In this document: piece after piece, positions 25,501 to 36,987 of the stretch
Position numbering within the stretch: the first letter of the stretch is position 1
Layout: every line of letters begins with the position of its first letter
Assembly (NCBI GenBank): GCA_023055505.1
Contig: JALIRH010000095.1
Span: 186,001 to 250,000, forward strand
DNA from: Callipepla californica brunnescens
Taxonomy: Eukaryota; Chordata; Aves; Galliformes; Odontophoridae
Length of the DNA: 64,000 bases
Reading direction: 5' to 3'
Program-made: the position numbers and the translations under genes
The notes under the pieces: model-generated
Database searches by the model: none
What the model saw: the letters and a program-made list of their open reading frames with translations, nothing else
What the model was told of the DNA's origin: nothing

Positions 25501-26081
25501 TAAGGTTAGAGTTAGGGTTAGGGTTGAGGTTAGGGTTAGGGTTAGGGTTAGGTTAGGGTTAGGGTTAGGTTAGGGTTAGGGTTAGGGTTAGGGTTAGGGT
25601 TAGATAAGGGTTAGGGTTAGGGTAAGAATTAGGATAGGGATTGTGATACAGTTAAGGTAAGGGTTAGGAATTAGAGTTAGGGTTAGGGTTAGGATTAGGG
25701 TTAGGGTTAGGTTAGGGTTAGGGTTAGGGTTAAGGTTAGAGTTAGGGTTAGGGTTAGGGTTAGGGTTAGGGTAAGAATTAGGATAGGGATTGTGATACAG
25801 TTAAGGTAAGGGTTAGGAATTAGGGTTAGGGTTAGGTTTAGGTTTAGGTTTAGGGTTAGGGTTAGGGTTAGGGTAGGGTAGGGTTAGGGTTAGGTTTAGG
25901 GTTAAGGTTAAATTTATTGTTAGGGTTAGGGTTAGGGTTAGGGTTAAGGTTAAATTTATTGTTAGGGTTAGGGTTAGGGTTAGGGTTAGGGTTAGGTTAG
26001 GGCTAGGGTTAGGGTTAATGTAGGGTTAGGGTTAGTGCTAGGAATCAATTTGGAGGAAGGAAAAGGTATAGGAATTGGTTC
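22583..26081. repeat. Unit 5, truncated
   Basis: Protease fragment 22583-22769 (minus strand), CCCTAA arm 22770-24261, switch 24262-24269, then a TTAGGG arm from 24270 that stops at 26081. The break falls in the island GGAATTGGTTC, after which other units read attgttagcg and this one reads ctcattgctgcc, the first repeat of the 11-bp minisatellite. About 1.8 kb of the unit's right side is therefore missing. Confidence 0.9.
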
Positions 26082-27318
26082 CTCATTGCTGCCCCATAGC
26101 TGCCCCATAGCTTCCCCACAGCCTCCTCATAACTGTCCCATTGGTGCCCCATAGCTGCCCCATGGCTGCCTCACTGGTGTACCATAGCTGCCCCATGGCT
26201 GCCTCACTGGTGTACCATAGCTGCCCCGTAGACTCACCATAGCCTCATCATAGCTTCCCAACTGCTGCCCCATTGCTACCTCCCTGCTGCCCTATAGCTG
26301 CCCCATAGCTGCTCCATAGCCTCCCCATAGCCTCCTCATAACTGCCCCACTAATGCCCCATAGCTGCCGCACTAATGCCCCATATTTGACTCTCTACTCC
26401 CTCACTGCTGCCCCGTAGCCTCTCTATAGCTGCCTCACTGGTGCCCCATATCTGCCTCACTGGTGCCCCATAGCTGCCCCATAGCTTCCCCACAGCCTTC
26501 TCATAGCTGCCTCACTACTTCCTCACTACTGCCCCATAGCTTTCTCATAGCTACCCCATAGCTGCCTCACTGCTGCCCCATATCTGCCCCACTACTTCCC
26601 CATAGCTGCCCCACTAATGCCCCATAGCTGCCACATAGCCTCTTAATAACCGTCCCATATCTGCCCCACTGCTGCTCCATTGCCTCCCCATAACCTCCTC
26701 ATAGCTGACCCATAGCTGCCCCATAGCTACCTCACTGCTGCCCCATACGTGCCCCATGGCTGCCTAATTCCCGCCCCATAGCTGCCCCACTGCTGCCTTA
26801 TATCTGCCCAACTACTGCCACATAGGCGCTCTATAGCTGCCCCATAGCCTCCCCTTAGCCTCCTCATAGCTGCCCCATAGCTAGCTCTCTGCTGCCACAT
26901 AGCTTCCCCATAGCCTCCTCATAGCTGTCCCACTGCTGCCCCATAGCTGCCAAAATGCTGCCCCAAAGCCGCCCCATAGCTTCCTCACTGATGCACCATA
27001 GCTGCCCCATAGCCTCCCATAGCCTCCTTATAGCTGCCTCACTGCTACTCCATAGCTCCATCACTGCTTCTTCATAGCTGCCCCACTACTGCCTCATAGC
27101 TGCTTGATGGCTGCCTAATAGCCGCCCCATACCTGCCCCACTCTTGCCCCATAACTGCCCCATGGCTACCCTTAGAGCTGCCCCACTTCTGTCCCATAGC
27201 TGCCCCACTGCTGCCCCGTGGCTGCCTCATTTCTGCCCCATACCTGCCTTACTGCAGCCCCATAGCCGCCCCATAGCCACCCCATAGCTGCCTCATATCC
27301 TCCCCATAGCCTCCTCAT
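26082..27318. repeat. 11-bp-period minisatellite, first block
   Basis: Tandem 11-mers of the types CCCCATAGCTG and CCCCACTGCTG, with many variants (cctcatagctg, cccatagcctc). Because three periods make 33 bp, the minus strand yields open frames with an 11-residue rhythm rich in M, G, Q, L, W, A and S; these are shadows. No gene is visible in this stretch. Confidence 0.92.
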
Positions 27319-27339
27319 AGATGTTACAAGTGCTAGGGG

Positions 27340-27850
27340 AAAAAAGAGAGCGCCGCGCGGCCCCGGAATCCTGCCCCGCCCCTCCCCCGCTGCCGCTGCC
27401 GCTGCCGCTGCCGCTGCCCCTGCCCAGCCCCACCCCCAAAGCTCACAGTGCCTCCCGTACAGCCGCCGCCGCCGCTCCAACGTGCGGTTTCCGCGGCAAC
27501 GGAGCCGCCGCCGCCGCCGCCGCTCCAACGCGCGGTTTCCGCAGTTTCCGCAGTTTCCGCGGTTCCCACGGCAACGGAGCCGCCGCCGCCGCCGCCGCTC
27601 CAACGCGCGGTTTCCGCGGTTTCCGCGGCGCCGCCACCCGCCGCCGCCATAGTACTCCACCGCTCCGTTCATCTGCGGGGGGGGGGGACTTCCGTTTCCG
27701 GCTTCCGGGACCGGCGCACGCGTAGTGCTATTCCCAGAGCCGCGCGCAGTGGGGGTGGGGCTGTTCGGCCATGGCGTTGGCGGGGGGGGAGGTCGCGCAA
27801 CGTGGAGCTCCTGGGGGAGCTACAGCGGCTGCTCGCGCACACGCAGGTGG
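27340..27850 (+). promoter_or_regulatory. CpG island and probable promoter of the SGF29 copy
   Basis: Abrupt change to very GC- and CpG-rich sequence between minisatellite blocks. It contains GCC-trinucleotide runs and three copies of a module with CGCTCCAACG(C/T)GCGGTTTCCGC (about 27472, 27520 and 27596), then ETS-like CTTCCG/TTCCGG motifs at about 27690-27712, roughly 60-80 bp upstream of the start codon. There is no TATA box. This fits a housekeeping-type promoter. The proline/alanine-rich open frames over it are composition artefacts. Confidence 0.7.
27771..27846 (+). pseudogene. SGF29: SGF29 coding exon 1, with a one-base frame error in a G run
   Basis: SGF29 (CCDC101) is the tandem-Tudor subunit of the SAGA histone acetyltransferase complex that reads H3K4me3 in the nucleus. 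The exon begins with ATG in a strong context (ggccATGG). It starts MALAGG, and after the G run a different frame reads RNVELLGELQRLLAHTQ, which resembles the conserved amino end of SGF29. It ends in a splice donor (CAG followed by GTGGGA) at 27847. The coding part is 76 bases, one more than the 25 codons expected from the mammalian protein; the surplus lies in the run of eight G at 27782-27789. It may be a real frameshift or a homopolymer sequencing error. Downstream conserved exons are not visible nearby. Identity is from memory of the family, not a search. Confidence 0.7.
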
Positions 27851-28184
27851 GAAAGGGGAGGGGGGGGAGGAGTGGGGTGGTGGAGGGAGAAGGGGGGAAT
27901 AGGGTGTGGGTGGGGTGGGGCGGAGTTGGGTGAGGGACGGGGATGTGGGGCTGGGGTTGGGGCTAATGGGGCTCGATGCTCGGTTCTAAGTCCGGGTGCT
28001 CAGTTAGGGGTCTGAAGGCTCTGTTATGGGGCTGGGGCTGCAGATGTGGGGTCGGGGTTATGGGGCTGGGGTCGAGGTTGTGGGTCCGGGGCCGTCGATG
28101 TGGGGGAGGGATCAGCCAGTCCTCATTGGTGGGCAACCATGGAAGGGGCGAGGACTCCAACAAAAGAAGCGGGGGGAAACCAGC
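27847..28184 (+). other. G-rich start of putative SGF29 intron 1
   Basis: Runs of GGGG with a loose repeat of the gtggggctggggt type, strongly G-skewed on the plus strand and able in principle to form G-quadruplexes. It merges into the 11-bp minisatellite at about 28185. I find no exon-like stretch with both splice signals in it. Confidence 0.5.
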
Positions 28185-31100
28185 AGCCCCACTGCTGCCC
28201 CATAGCCTCCTCATAGCTGCCCCACTGCAGCCCCATAGCTGCCCCATGGTTGCCCCACTGCTGCCCCGCTGCCACCCCATAGCCACCCCACTGCTGCCCC
28301 ATAGCTGCCCCACTACTGCCTCATAGTGGCCCCATAGCCTCCTCAGAGCTGCCCGATAGCTGCCTCATAGCCACCAGATAGCCGCCCCATAGCTGCTCCA
28401 TAGCCTCCCCATAGCCTCCTCATAGCTGCAACACTGCTGCACCATAGCTGCTCCATGGCTGTATAATAGCCGCCCGATAGCTGCCCCACGGCTTCCCAAT
28501 AGCTGCCCAATAGCTGCCCGACTACTGCCACATAGCCGCTCTATACCTGCCCAATAGCCTCCTCATAGCTGTCCCACTGCAGCCCCATACCTGCCCCATG
28601 GCTGCCCCATTGCTGCCACATAGCCACCCCACTGCTGCCCCATAGCTGCCCCACTACTGCCTCATAGCGGCCTCATAGCCTCCTCAGAGCTGCCCGATAT
28701 CTGCATCACTGCTGCCTTAGAGCCGCCCCATAGCTGCCCCACTGCTGCCCCCATTGCTGCCTCACTGCAGCCCCATAGCTGCCAATGGCTGCCCCATAAC
28801 CTCCTCATAGCTGCCCCACTGCTGCCCCATAGCCGCCCCATAGCTGCCCCACTGCTAACTTATAGTTGCCCCACTACTGCCCCATAGCTTCCCCACTGCT
28901 GCTCCACAGCCGCCCCAAAGCCTGCTCATAGCTGCCCCCACTGCTGCCCCATATCTGCCTCATGGCTGCCTCATAGCCGCACCATAGCTGCCCCACTGCT
29001 GCCCCCGTGTCTGCCTCATGGCTGCCTCATAGCCGCACCATAGCTGCCCCACTGCTGTCCCATAGCTGCCCTATAGCTTCCTCGTAGCTGCCCCACTGCT
29101 GCCCCATAGATGCAAAATGGCTGCCTCATAGCCGCTCCGTAGCTGCCCCACTGCTGCCCTATAGCATTTCCATAGCCTCTTCATAGCTGCCTCACTGCTG
29201 CCCCACAGCCACCCCATGGCTGCCTCATACCTGCCCCATAGCTGCCTCCTAGCCGCTCCATACATGCCCCATAGTCTCCCTATAGCGTCCTCATTGCTGC
29301 CCCACTACTGCCCCATAGCTGCCCCACTACTGCGTTATTGCTGCCCCACTGCTGCCCCATAGCTGCCCCATAACGTCCTCATAGCTGCCCCATAGCTGCC
29401 CCATACCTGCCTCACTGCTGCCCAATAGGTGCCCAAAGGCTGCCTAATAGCCGCCCCATAGCTGCCCCACTGCTTCCCAATAGCTGCCTTATATCTGCCC
29501 GACTGCTGCCCCATAGCTGCCTCATAGCCTCCCCATAGTCTCCTCATAGCTGCAACACTGCTGCCCCATAGCCTTCCCATAGCTGCCTTAGCTGCCCCAC
29601 TGCTGCCCCATATCTGCCCCATAGCCTCCTCAAGGCCTCCTCATAGCTAACCCATAGCTGCCTCACTCGTGCCCCATAGCTGCCTCTCTGCTGCCCCATA
29701 GCTGCCCCATAGCCTCCTCATAGCTGCCTCACTGCTGCCCCATATCTGCCCAACTTCTGCCTAATTGCTGCCTCACTGCTGCACCATAGCTGCCCTACGG
29801 CTGCCTCATAGTTGCCCCATAGCTGTCTCATAGCCACCCGATAGCTGCCTCCATAGCCTTCTCGTAGCTTCCTTACTGCTGCCCCATAGCTGCACCGTGG
29901 CTGCCCCATAACTGCACCGTGGCTGCCTCATAGCCGTTACATATCTGCCCCATAGCCTCCCCATAGCCTCCCCATAGCTTCCTCATAGCTGCCTCACTGC
30001 TACCCCATAGCTCCCTCGCTGCTTCCCCATAGGTGCCCCATGGCTACCTCATAGCTGCCCCACTGCTGTCCCATAGCTGCCCCATGGCTGCCTCATAGCC
30101 ACCCCATAGCTGACCCACTGCTGCCTCATAGCCACCCCATAGCTGACCCACCGCTGCCTCATAGCTGCTCCACTACTGCCCCATAGCTGCCTCACTGGTT
30201 TCTCATACCTACCCCATGGCTGCCTCATAACCTCACCATAGCTGCCCCACTACTGCCCCATAGCCACCCCGTCGCTGCCCCATAGCCTCCCCCATACTTG
30301 CCCCATAGCTGTCTCACTGCTGCCCCATAGCTGCCCCATGGCTGCCTCATAGCCGTCCAATAGCTGCCCGACTACTGCCCCATAGCTGCCTCATAGCCTC
30401 CCCATAGTCTCCTCATAGTTGCCCACACTGCTGCCCCATAGCCTCCCCATAGCTGCCTTAGCTGCCCCACTGCTGCACCACATCTGCCCCATAGCCTCCT
30501 CATAGCTGACCCATAGCTGCTTGATAAGTGCCTCATACCTGTTCTATAACTGCCTCACTGCTGCCCCATAGCTGCCCCATAGTTTCCTCAGAGCCTCCTC
30601 ATATTTGCCCCACTGCTGCCCCGTAGCTGCCTTACTACTGCCCCATACCTGCCTCACTGCTGCCCCATAGCTTCCCCGTCGCTGCCTCATAGCCGCCCCA
30701 TTGCTGCCCCATGGCTTCCCAATAGCATCCTCAAAGCTGCCCCATTGCTTCCCCTTAGCTTCCTCACTGCTGCCCCATAGCTACCCCACTACTGCCCCAT
30801 AGCCGCCCCGTAGCCTCAAAGCTGCACCACTGCTGCCCCATGGCTGCCTCTTTGTTGCCCCATACCTGCCCCACTGCTGCCCTATAGCCACCCCATAGCT
30901 GCCTCACTTCTGCCCCATAGCTGCCTCATATCCTCCCCATAGCCTCCTCATAGATGCCTCACTGCTACACAATAGCTGCCCCACTGCTGCCCCATAGCTG
31001 CCTCACTGCAGCCCCACAGCTACTTTTTGTCTGCCTCAAAGATGCCCCATAGCTTCCTCATGGCCTTCCCATAGTCTCATCATAGCTGCCCCACTGCTGC

Positions 31101-32237
31101 CCCAAAGCTGCCTTACTACTGCCCCTTGCTGCCCCAAGGCTCGCTTATAGCTACACCATAGCTGTTTCACTACTGCCACATAGCTGCCCCATGGCTGCCC
31201 CATAGCTGCTCAACTGCTGCCCCATAGTCGCCCCATAGCTGCCCCACTGCTGCCCCATACCTGCTTCATAGCCTCCCCATAGTCTCCTCCTGCTACCCCA
31301 CTGCTGCCCCATAGCTGCTCCATAGCCTCTCAAGAGACTCCTCATAGCTGCCCCACTTCAGCCCCATAGCCGCCCCATAGCTGCCTCACTGCTGCCCCAT
31401 TGCCACCCCATGGCTGCCTAATAGCCGCCCCATAGCTGTCCCACTGCTGCCCCATAGCTGCCTTATAGGTGCCCCACTACTGCCACATTGCCGCTCTATA
31501 GCTGCCCCATAGCCACCCCATAGCTGCCCCCATAGCCTTCTCAATAGCTTCCTTACTGCTGCCCATAGCTGCCCCACTGCTGCCCCATAGCTGCACCGTG
31601 GCTGCCCCATAGCCTCCCCATAGCCTCATCATAGCTGCCTCACTGCTACCCCATAGCTCCCTCGCTGCTTCCCCATAGCTGCCCCATGGCTACCTCATAG
31701 CTGCCCCATAGCTGCCCCACTACTGCCCCATAGCCACCCCATAGCTGCCTCACTGCTCCCCCATAGCTACATTTTGTCTGCCTCAGAGCTGCCCCATCGC
31801 TTCCCCATGGCCTTCCCATAGCCTCGTCATAGCTGCCAAACTACTGACCCATAGCTGCTTCACTACTGCCCCATAGCTGCCCAATGGCTTCCCCATAGCC
31901 ACCCTATAGCTGCCCAACTACTGCCCCATAGCCTCCCCATAGCTGCCTCACTGCTCCCCCATAGCTGCCCCATGTCTGCCTCATCGCCGTCCCATAGCTG
32001 CCCCATAGCCTCTCGATAGCTGACCCATAGCTGCCCCATAGCCTCCTCATAGCTGCCTCACTGCTGCCTGATTGCTGCCTCACTTCTGCCCCATAGCTGC
32101 CCAATGGCTTCCTCATAGCCGCCCCATAGCTGCCCCACTGCTGCCCCATAGCTGCCTTATAGCTGCCCTACTACTGCCCCATAGCTGCCCCACTGCTGCC
32201 CAATAGCTGCCCCATAGCTTCCCCATAGCCTCCTCAT
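28185..32237. repeat. 11-bp-period minisatellite, second block
   Basis: Same 11-mer family as 26082-27318 (CCCCATAGCTG, CCCCACTGCTG, CCTCATAGCTG). Longer near-repeats are present, such as the doubled stretch around 28960-29050. The CpG island therefore sits inside, or was invaded by, one continuous minisatellite field. No gene or RNA is recognised in these 4 kb. Confidence 0.92.
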
Positions 32238-34558
32238 ACCTTTCTTTTCTCTTATTCTGGCATTCTGACATTCTGACATTGTGACATTCTGAGATACTCT
32301 CATTGTCACATTGCAACATTGTTACATTCTAATATTCTCCCATTCTGAACTTCTGGAATTATGACAACCTGCCGTTGTGACATTCTCCCATTCTGACATT
32401 ATGACATTCTAATATTCTCACATTCTGAAGTTCTGGCATTATGACAACCTGCCCTTGTGCTATTTTCACATTCTGACATTCTGACATTCTAGCATTGTGA
32501 CATAGTGACATTCTGGAATTGTGACAACCTGTCATTCTGACATTCTGTCATTGTGATACTCTCACATTCTGCTATTGTGACATTCAGATATTTGGACATT
32601 CTGAAATTCTGGAATTGTGACATTCTGAAATTCTGGAAATGTGACAATCTGTCATTCTCACATTGTGACAATGCAAAATTCTGATACTGTGAAATTCTGA
32701 CTCTCTCTCATTGTGACATTGTGAGATTCTCACATCGTGGCATTGTGGCATTCTCACTTTCTCACGTTCTGACATGTTAACATTGTGACATTCTAACATT
32801 CTCTCATTGTGATTTTCGGCCATATTTATCATCTGACATTGTGACGTTCTGTCACAGTCATATGTTGTCATTGTGACATTCTATCTTCATGACATACTGA
32901 TATTGTGACTTTGTGGCATTGTGATACACTGACATTCTGAAATTGTGGCAATCTGTCATTGTGACTCTGTGACATTCTCCAATTCTGACATTCTCACATT
33001 CTAACGTTCTCACATTGTGTCATTCGGTCATTGTCATATTCTCACTTTCTGATATTCTCTCATTGTGATATCGTGACGTTGTGACAATTTGACATTCTGA
33101 CATTAAGACATTCCGACATCATGAGATTCTCTCTTTCTCTCATTCTGACATTTTGACATTGTGACATTCTCACTTTCTCATATTCTGCCATTCTGATATT
33201 CTGGCATTGTGACATTCTGAGATACTCACATTGTAACATTGTGACATTGTGACATTCTAATATTCTCACCTTCTGAAGTTCTGGCATTATGGCGATCTGC
33301 CATTGTGATATTCTCACTTTCTGATATTATGACATTCTAGCGTTGTGACATAGTGAAATTGTGACATTGTGACATTCAGACATGTTGACATTCTGAAATT
33401 CTGGAATTGTGACAACCTGTCATTCTCACATTGTGACAATGCAACATTCTGATATTGTGACATGATGACATTGTGACACTGTGACATTCTGAAATTCTAA
33501 CTCTCCCTCATTCTGACGTTCAGACATTCTCACATTGTGACATTGTAAAACTCTGACTCTCTCTCATGGTGACATTCAGACATTCACACATTTTGACATT
33601 CTGACATTGTGACATTCTGGCATTCTGACATTCTCACAATGTGTCATTCGGTCATTGCCATATTCTCACTTTCTGATATTCTCTCATTGTGATATTGTGA
33701 CGTTGTGACAATTTGACATTCTGACGTGAAGACATTCTGACATCATGACATTCTCTCTTTCCCTCATTCTGACATTTTGACATTGTGACATTCTGAGATA
33801 CTCTCATGGTGACATTGTGACATTGTGGCATTCTAATATTCTCACCTTCTGATGTTCTGGCATTATGACAATCTGCCATTGTGATGTTCTCACCTTGTGA
33901 CATTGTGACATTCTAGCATTTTGACAATGCGTCATTCTGACGTTGTGACATAGTGACATTCTGGAATTTGGAAAATCTTTCATTCTGACATTCTGTCATT
34001 GTGACATTCTCAGAATCTGACATTGTGACATTCTGATATTTTCACATTCTGAAATTCTGTAATCGTGACAATCTGTCATTCTCCCATTGTGGTATTTGTG
34101 ACGTTCTTACACTGTTACATATTGATATTCTGACCTTGAGACATTGCGACATTGTGACATAGTGATATTCTGTCATTCTGACATTTTGACATTCTCACAT
34201 TCTCACTTTCTTACATTGTGACACTCGGTCATTGTGATATTCTCTCTTTTTCATCTCCTCTTATTGTGACTTTCTGACACAGTCATATTCCCTAATCTTG
34301 TAGTTGTGACACAGTGAAGATTTGACATTCTGACATGAAGACACTCTGACATCATGACATTCTCACTTTCTCCCATTCTGACATGTTGACATTGTTGCAT
34401 TCTAACATTCTCTCATTGCTATATTCTGACATATTTCTATTCTGTCATTGTGGCATTCTCTCACAGACACATGCTGCCATTTTGACATTCTATCATTGTG
34501 ACATTCTGACATTGTGACATTCTGAGATACTCTCATGGTGACATTCTGACATTCTAAT

Positions 34559-34891
34559 TGTATGGGAACTGTTGAATCATGGCCTGAACCACTGATTGAT
34601 CACCTGAGGCAAGCCCTGAGTCAGCTGCAGGGGCACAAGTGAGTGTGATTGGAAGGGGTGGAGTTTGACTCCACCTCTGCCAAGACCCCATTTAAGGGCT
34701 GACCTCCAGCAGGGAAGGTTCTCTTGTTAGAGATCCCTCCCTTTTGGAGTTATTAGCGAGCCTCGACCATCATCAAGGTGAGCTCCTCTCTTTTCTTCTT
34801 GTTTGTATACCATTTTCTTAAGCCTACCTAAAATATACCGCCTTTCGCACAATTTCCATGGAGTGCTTTTTTGGGGGTTATTTGCCCTATA
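34559..34891 (+). mobile_element. Probable solo LTR (333 bp) flanked by 5-bp duplication CTAAT
   Basis: Non-repetitive sequence interrupts the 8-bp minisatellite and is flanked by CTAAT at 34554-34558 and 34892-34896. Removing it and one copy leaves gacattCTAATattctgac, which is the array's own motif (compare 33265-33280), so the insertion boundaries are firm. The element begins TGTATGGG and ends CCCTATA, an imperfect inverted repeat that lacks the usual terminal CA. A TATA-like catttaaggg lies at about 34689. There is no coding capacity. An LTR is the best explanation; another non-autonomous element is possible. Confidence 0.65.
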
Positions 34892-36064
34892 CTAATATTC
34901 TGACTTTCTCACATCGTGACATTCAGTCACTGTCATAATTCTCACTTTCTGATATTCTCTTACTGTGCTATTGTGGCATTGTGACAAGTTGACATTCTGA
35001 CTTCATGACATTCTCTCTTTCCCTCATTCTGACATTGTGACATTGTCACGTTCTGACATTCGGTCGTTGTGATATTCTCACTTTTTCATATTCTCTCTTT
35101 GTGACATTGTGACACAGTCATATTCCCTGATTTTGTAATTCTGATATTCTGACGTTCTGACATTCTGACATTCTCACAATGTGTCATTCATTCATTGGCA
35201 TATTCTCACTTTCTGATATTCTCTCATTGTGATATTGTGACTTTGTGACAATTTGACATTCTGACATCATGACATTCTCTCTTTCCCTCATTCTGATATT
35301 CTGACATTGGGACATTCTCACTTTCTCGTATTCTGACATTCTGATATATCAATAATCTGTAATTGCGACATTCTCTCATTGTGGCATTGTGACATTCTCT
35401 CATTCTGACACTGAAATTCTGAGATTTGTGATATTGTGACGTTCTCATACTGTGACATTCAGGCACTCTCACATTGGTACATTCTGACGTTATGACATTT
35501 TGATGTTGTGACATTCACTCACTCCCATTCTGGCGTTTTCACATTCTGACATTCTCACAATCTGGCATTCTAAAATTGTGGCCATCTCTCATTGTGACAT
35601 TCACTCATTCTCACATTCTGATAGTTTGACAGTCTCTCTTGGTGACATTTTGAGGTTCTCTCGTTGTGACATTGTGATATTCTGACCTTCTGATGTTCTG
35701 ACATTTTGACATTATAGCATTGTGACACTCTGACATTCTCTCCTTGTGACATTCTGACATTCCGATATTTTGACTTTCTCTCATTACCACATTCTGACAT
35801 TCTGAAACTGTGGGAATCTGTCATTCTGACATTCTGTCATTGTGATATTTGGACTTTGTGACATTTTGACATTTTGAAGTTCTGACATTCTGAGATCCTC
35901 TCATTGTGACACTGTGACATTGTCATTCACTTGGTGTTATTATCTCTCATTGTGACGTTGTGACATTTTGATATTCCCCGATTTTCTAATTGCGACATTC
36001 TGACATTCGGTCATTGTGATGTTCTCACTTTTTCATATTCTCTCATTGTGACGTTTTGACACAG

Positions 36065-36987
36065 TGTCACGCTCCAAAATAAAGGAGGGAGATGAGGTTC
36101 TTTATATGTATGTGTATACCCGATGGTGAGATTAAAAGGCAATGGTTCAAATTTTAGCCCAACCAGTTTATTACAATAAGTAGTTTTTTAGGGATATGGG
36201 GAAGGGAAGATGGGTGATAGAAAAGAGATGAAAAGCGAAGAGACTTGGCAGAAAGCAAGAAAGAGAAAGAGAGAGCATCAGCACCGTGGATCTGGCGAGG
36301 TCCGTAGTCCGTTGGTCTCAGGAATTCGTCTGGTCTCCGCGGGGGATGGGAGAAAGCCGGGAAGTTTTGCAGCAAGCAGGCGCTGTGCAGGGGGGTTCTT
36401 CCAAAGAGGTTTTTCCCTCAGGAAAGTCTCTTCTTCAAAGTCTTTGGTTTAGTGGTGTCGAGAAAACCAACTGAGCAACTCGACACACCAATGAGTTCTG
36501 TCAAGCGGCGCGCTGGGTACATGGGGGATTGCTTCACCAAACATGCGCACGTAAGAGAGAAATGAATAGCTATTTAAAGGTATAGCACATGCATATTCAT
36601 CACATTCCAGACTCTGGTTATCGAGGGGATTAAACCTAAAGGTCAGTTTTGCTTTAAATTTTCAAACCTTGAGGGAGGAAAGCTCCTCACCATTCATGTG
36701 GGTGTTTTGTTTTAAGAGAGGCTTGTCTTGTAGGGACAACAAGGTGTCTATCCTGCTTTCTTTAGCTGCCTCCGTGTTCTGGCATTAGTTTGATTTGTGC
36801 CCACCCAACACATCTGGCCCAACAGATAAATCAACAGGAGTAGTACTTTCGGTGCCATACAAGTATTATTGTCCTTTGTGATGATCAGCTTCTCCAAGCA
36901 GTTGTCAATTAGAGTCTTCTAGCCAGAAAGACCTCATGAAGCAAGCTTTGAGACAACAAAAGTAAAAAACAGTTGCTGTCTTTCACA
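36065..36987 (-). mobile_element. Solo LTR (923 bp), minus orientation, flanked by CACAG
   Basis: Bounded by CACAG at 36060-36064 and 36988-36992, with plus-strand ends TGTCACGC and TTTCACA (TG…CA). The pre-insertion sequence gacacagtcatattccc is present as an unbroken repeat motif at about 34274. On the minus strand there is a TATA-like TTTAAATA at about 36570, a polyadenylation signal AATAAA at 36167-36172, and about 100 bp beyond it to the LTR end, all in the right order for U3-R-U5. No internal retroviral genes remain. Open frames at 36154-36375 (minus) and 36210-36474 (plus) are probably chance. Confidence 0.8.
36748..36858 (-). other. Short leader-like open frame in the U3 end of the LTR
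   Basis: On the minus strand an ATG at 36858 opens 36 codons ending in TAG at 36748-36750. The product starts with a basic residue followed by a hydrophobic stretch (VLLLLIYLLGQMCWVG), which looks like a signal peptide, then a polar and basic tail. It resembles the beginning of a secretory or envelope precursor but lacks anything downstream. It could be leftover env sequence carried into the LTR or coincidence. Confidence 0.3.

Larger units (their letters stand above)
1..26081. repeat. Tandem macrosatellite array, five subtelomeric units head to tail
   Basis: A block made of retroviral protease fragment, CCCTAA-rich arm, ACCTAGGT and TTAGGG-rich arm recurs with starts (counted at the sequence acttgatagtgactcccc) at 316, 5941, 11257, 16927 and 22583. 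The start-to-start spacings are 5625, 5316, 5670 and 5656 bp. Length differences come mainly from the number of perfect TTAGGG repeats and of a roughly 150-180 bp inner module. Unique parts of the unit are almost identical between copies, which indicates recent amplification or ongoing homogenisation. The fifth unit is cut at 26081, where it meets a different minisatellite. The open frames in the array are arginine/valine/glycine/leucine-rich or asparagine/proline/leucine-rich translations of 6-bp repeats and are not proteins. Confidence 0.95.

Noticed and set aside
476..26000. Dozens of open frames rich in R/V/G/L or N/P/L on both strands of the array
   Set aside because: They repeat in every unit, exist on both strands at once and are direct translations of TTAGGG/CCCTAA hexamers. 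No start-site context or protein domain.
27463..27640. RFX-type X-box suggested by cggcaacgg
   Set aside because: Only a half site is present and it recurs as part of a local GC-rich repeat. Not supportable.
27172..28015. Long alanine/proline/glycine-rich frames across the CpG island
   Set aside because: GC-rich trinucleotide composition removes stop codons. The only supported coding part is the short exon at 27771-27846.
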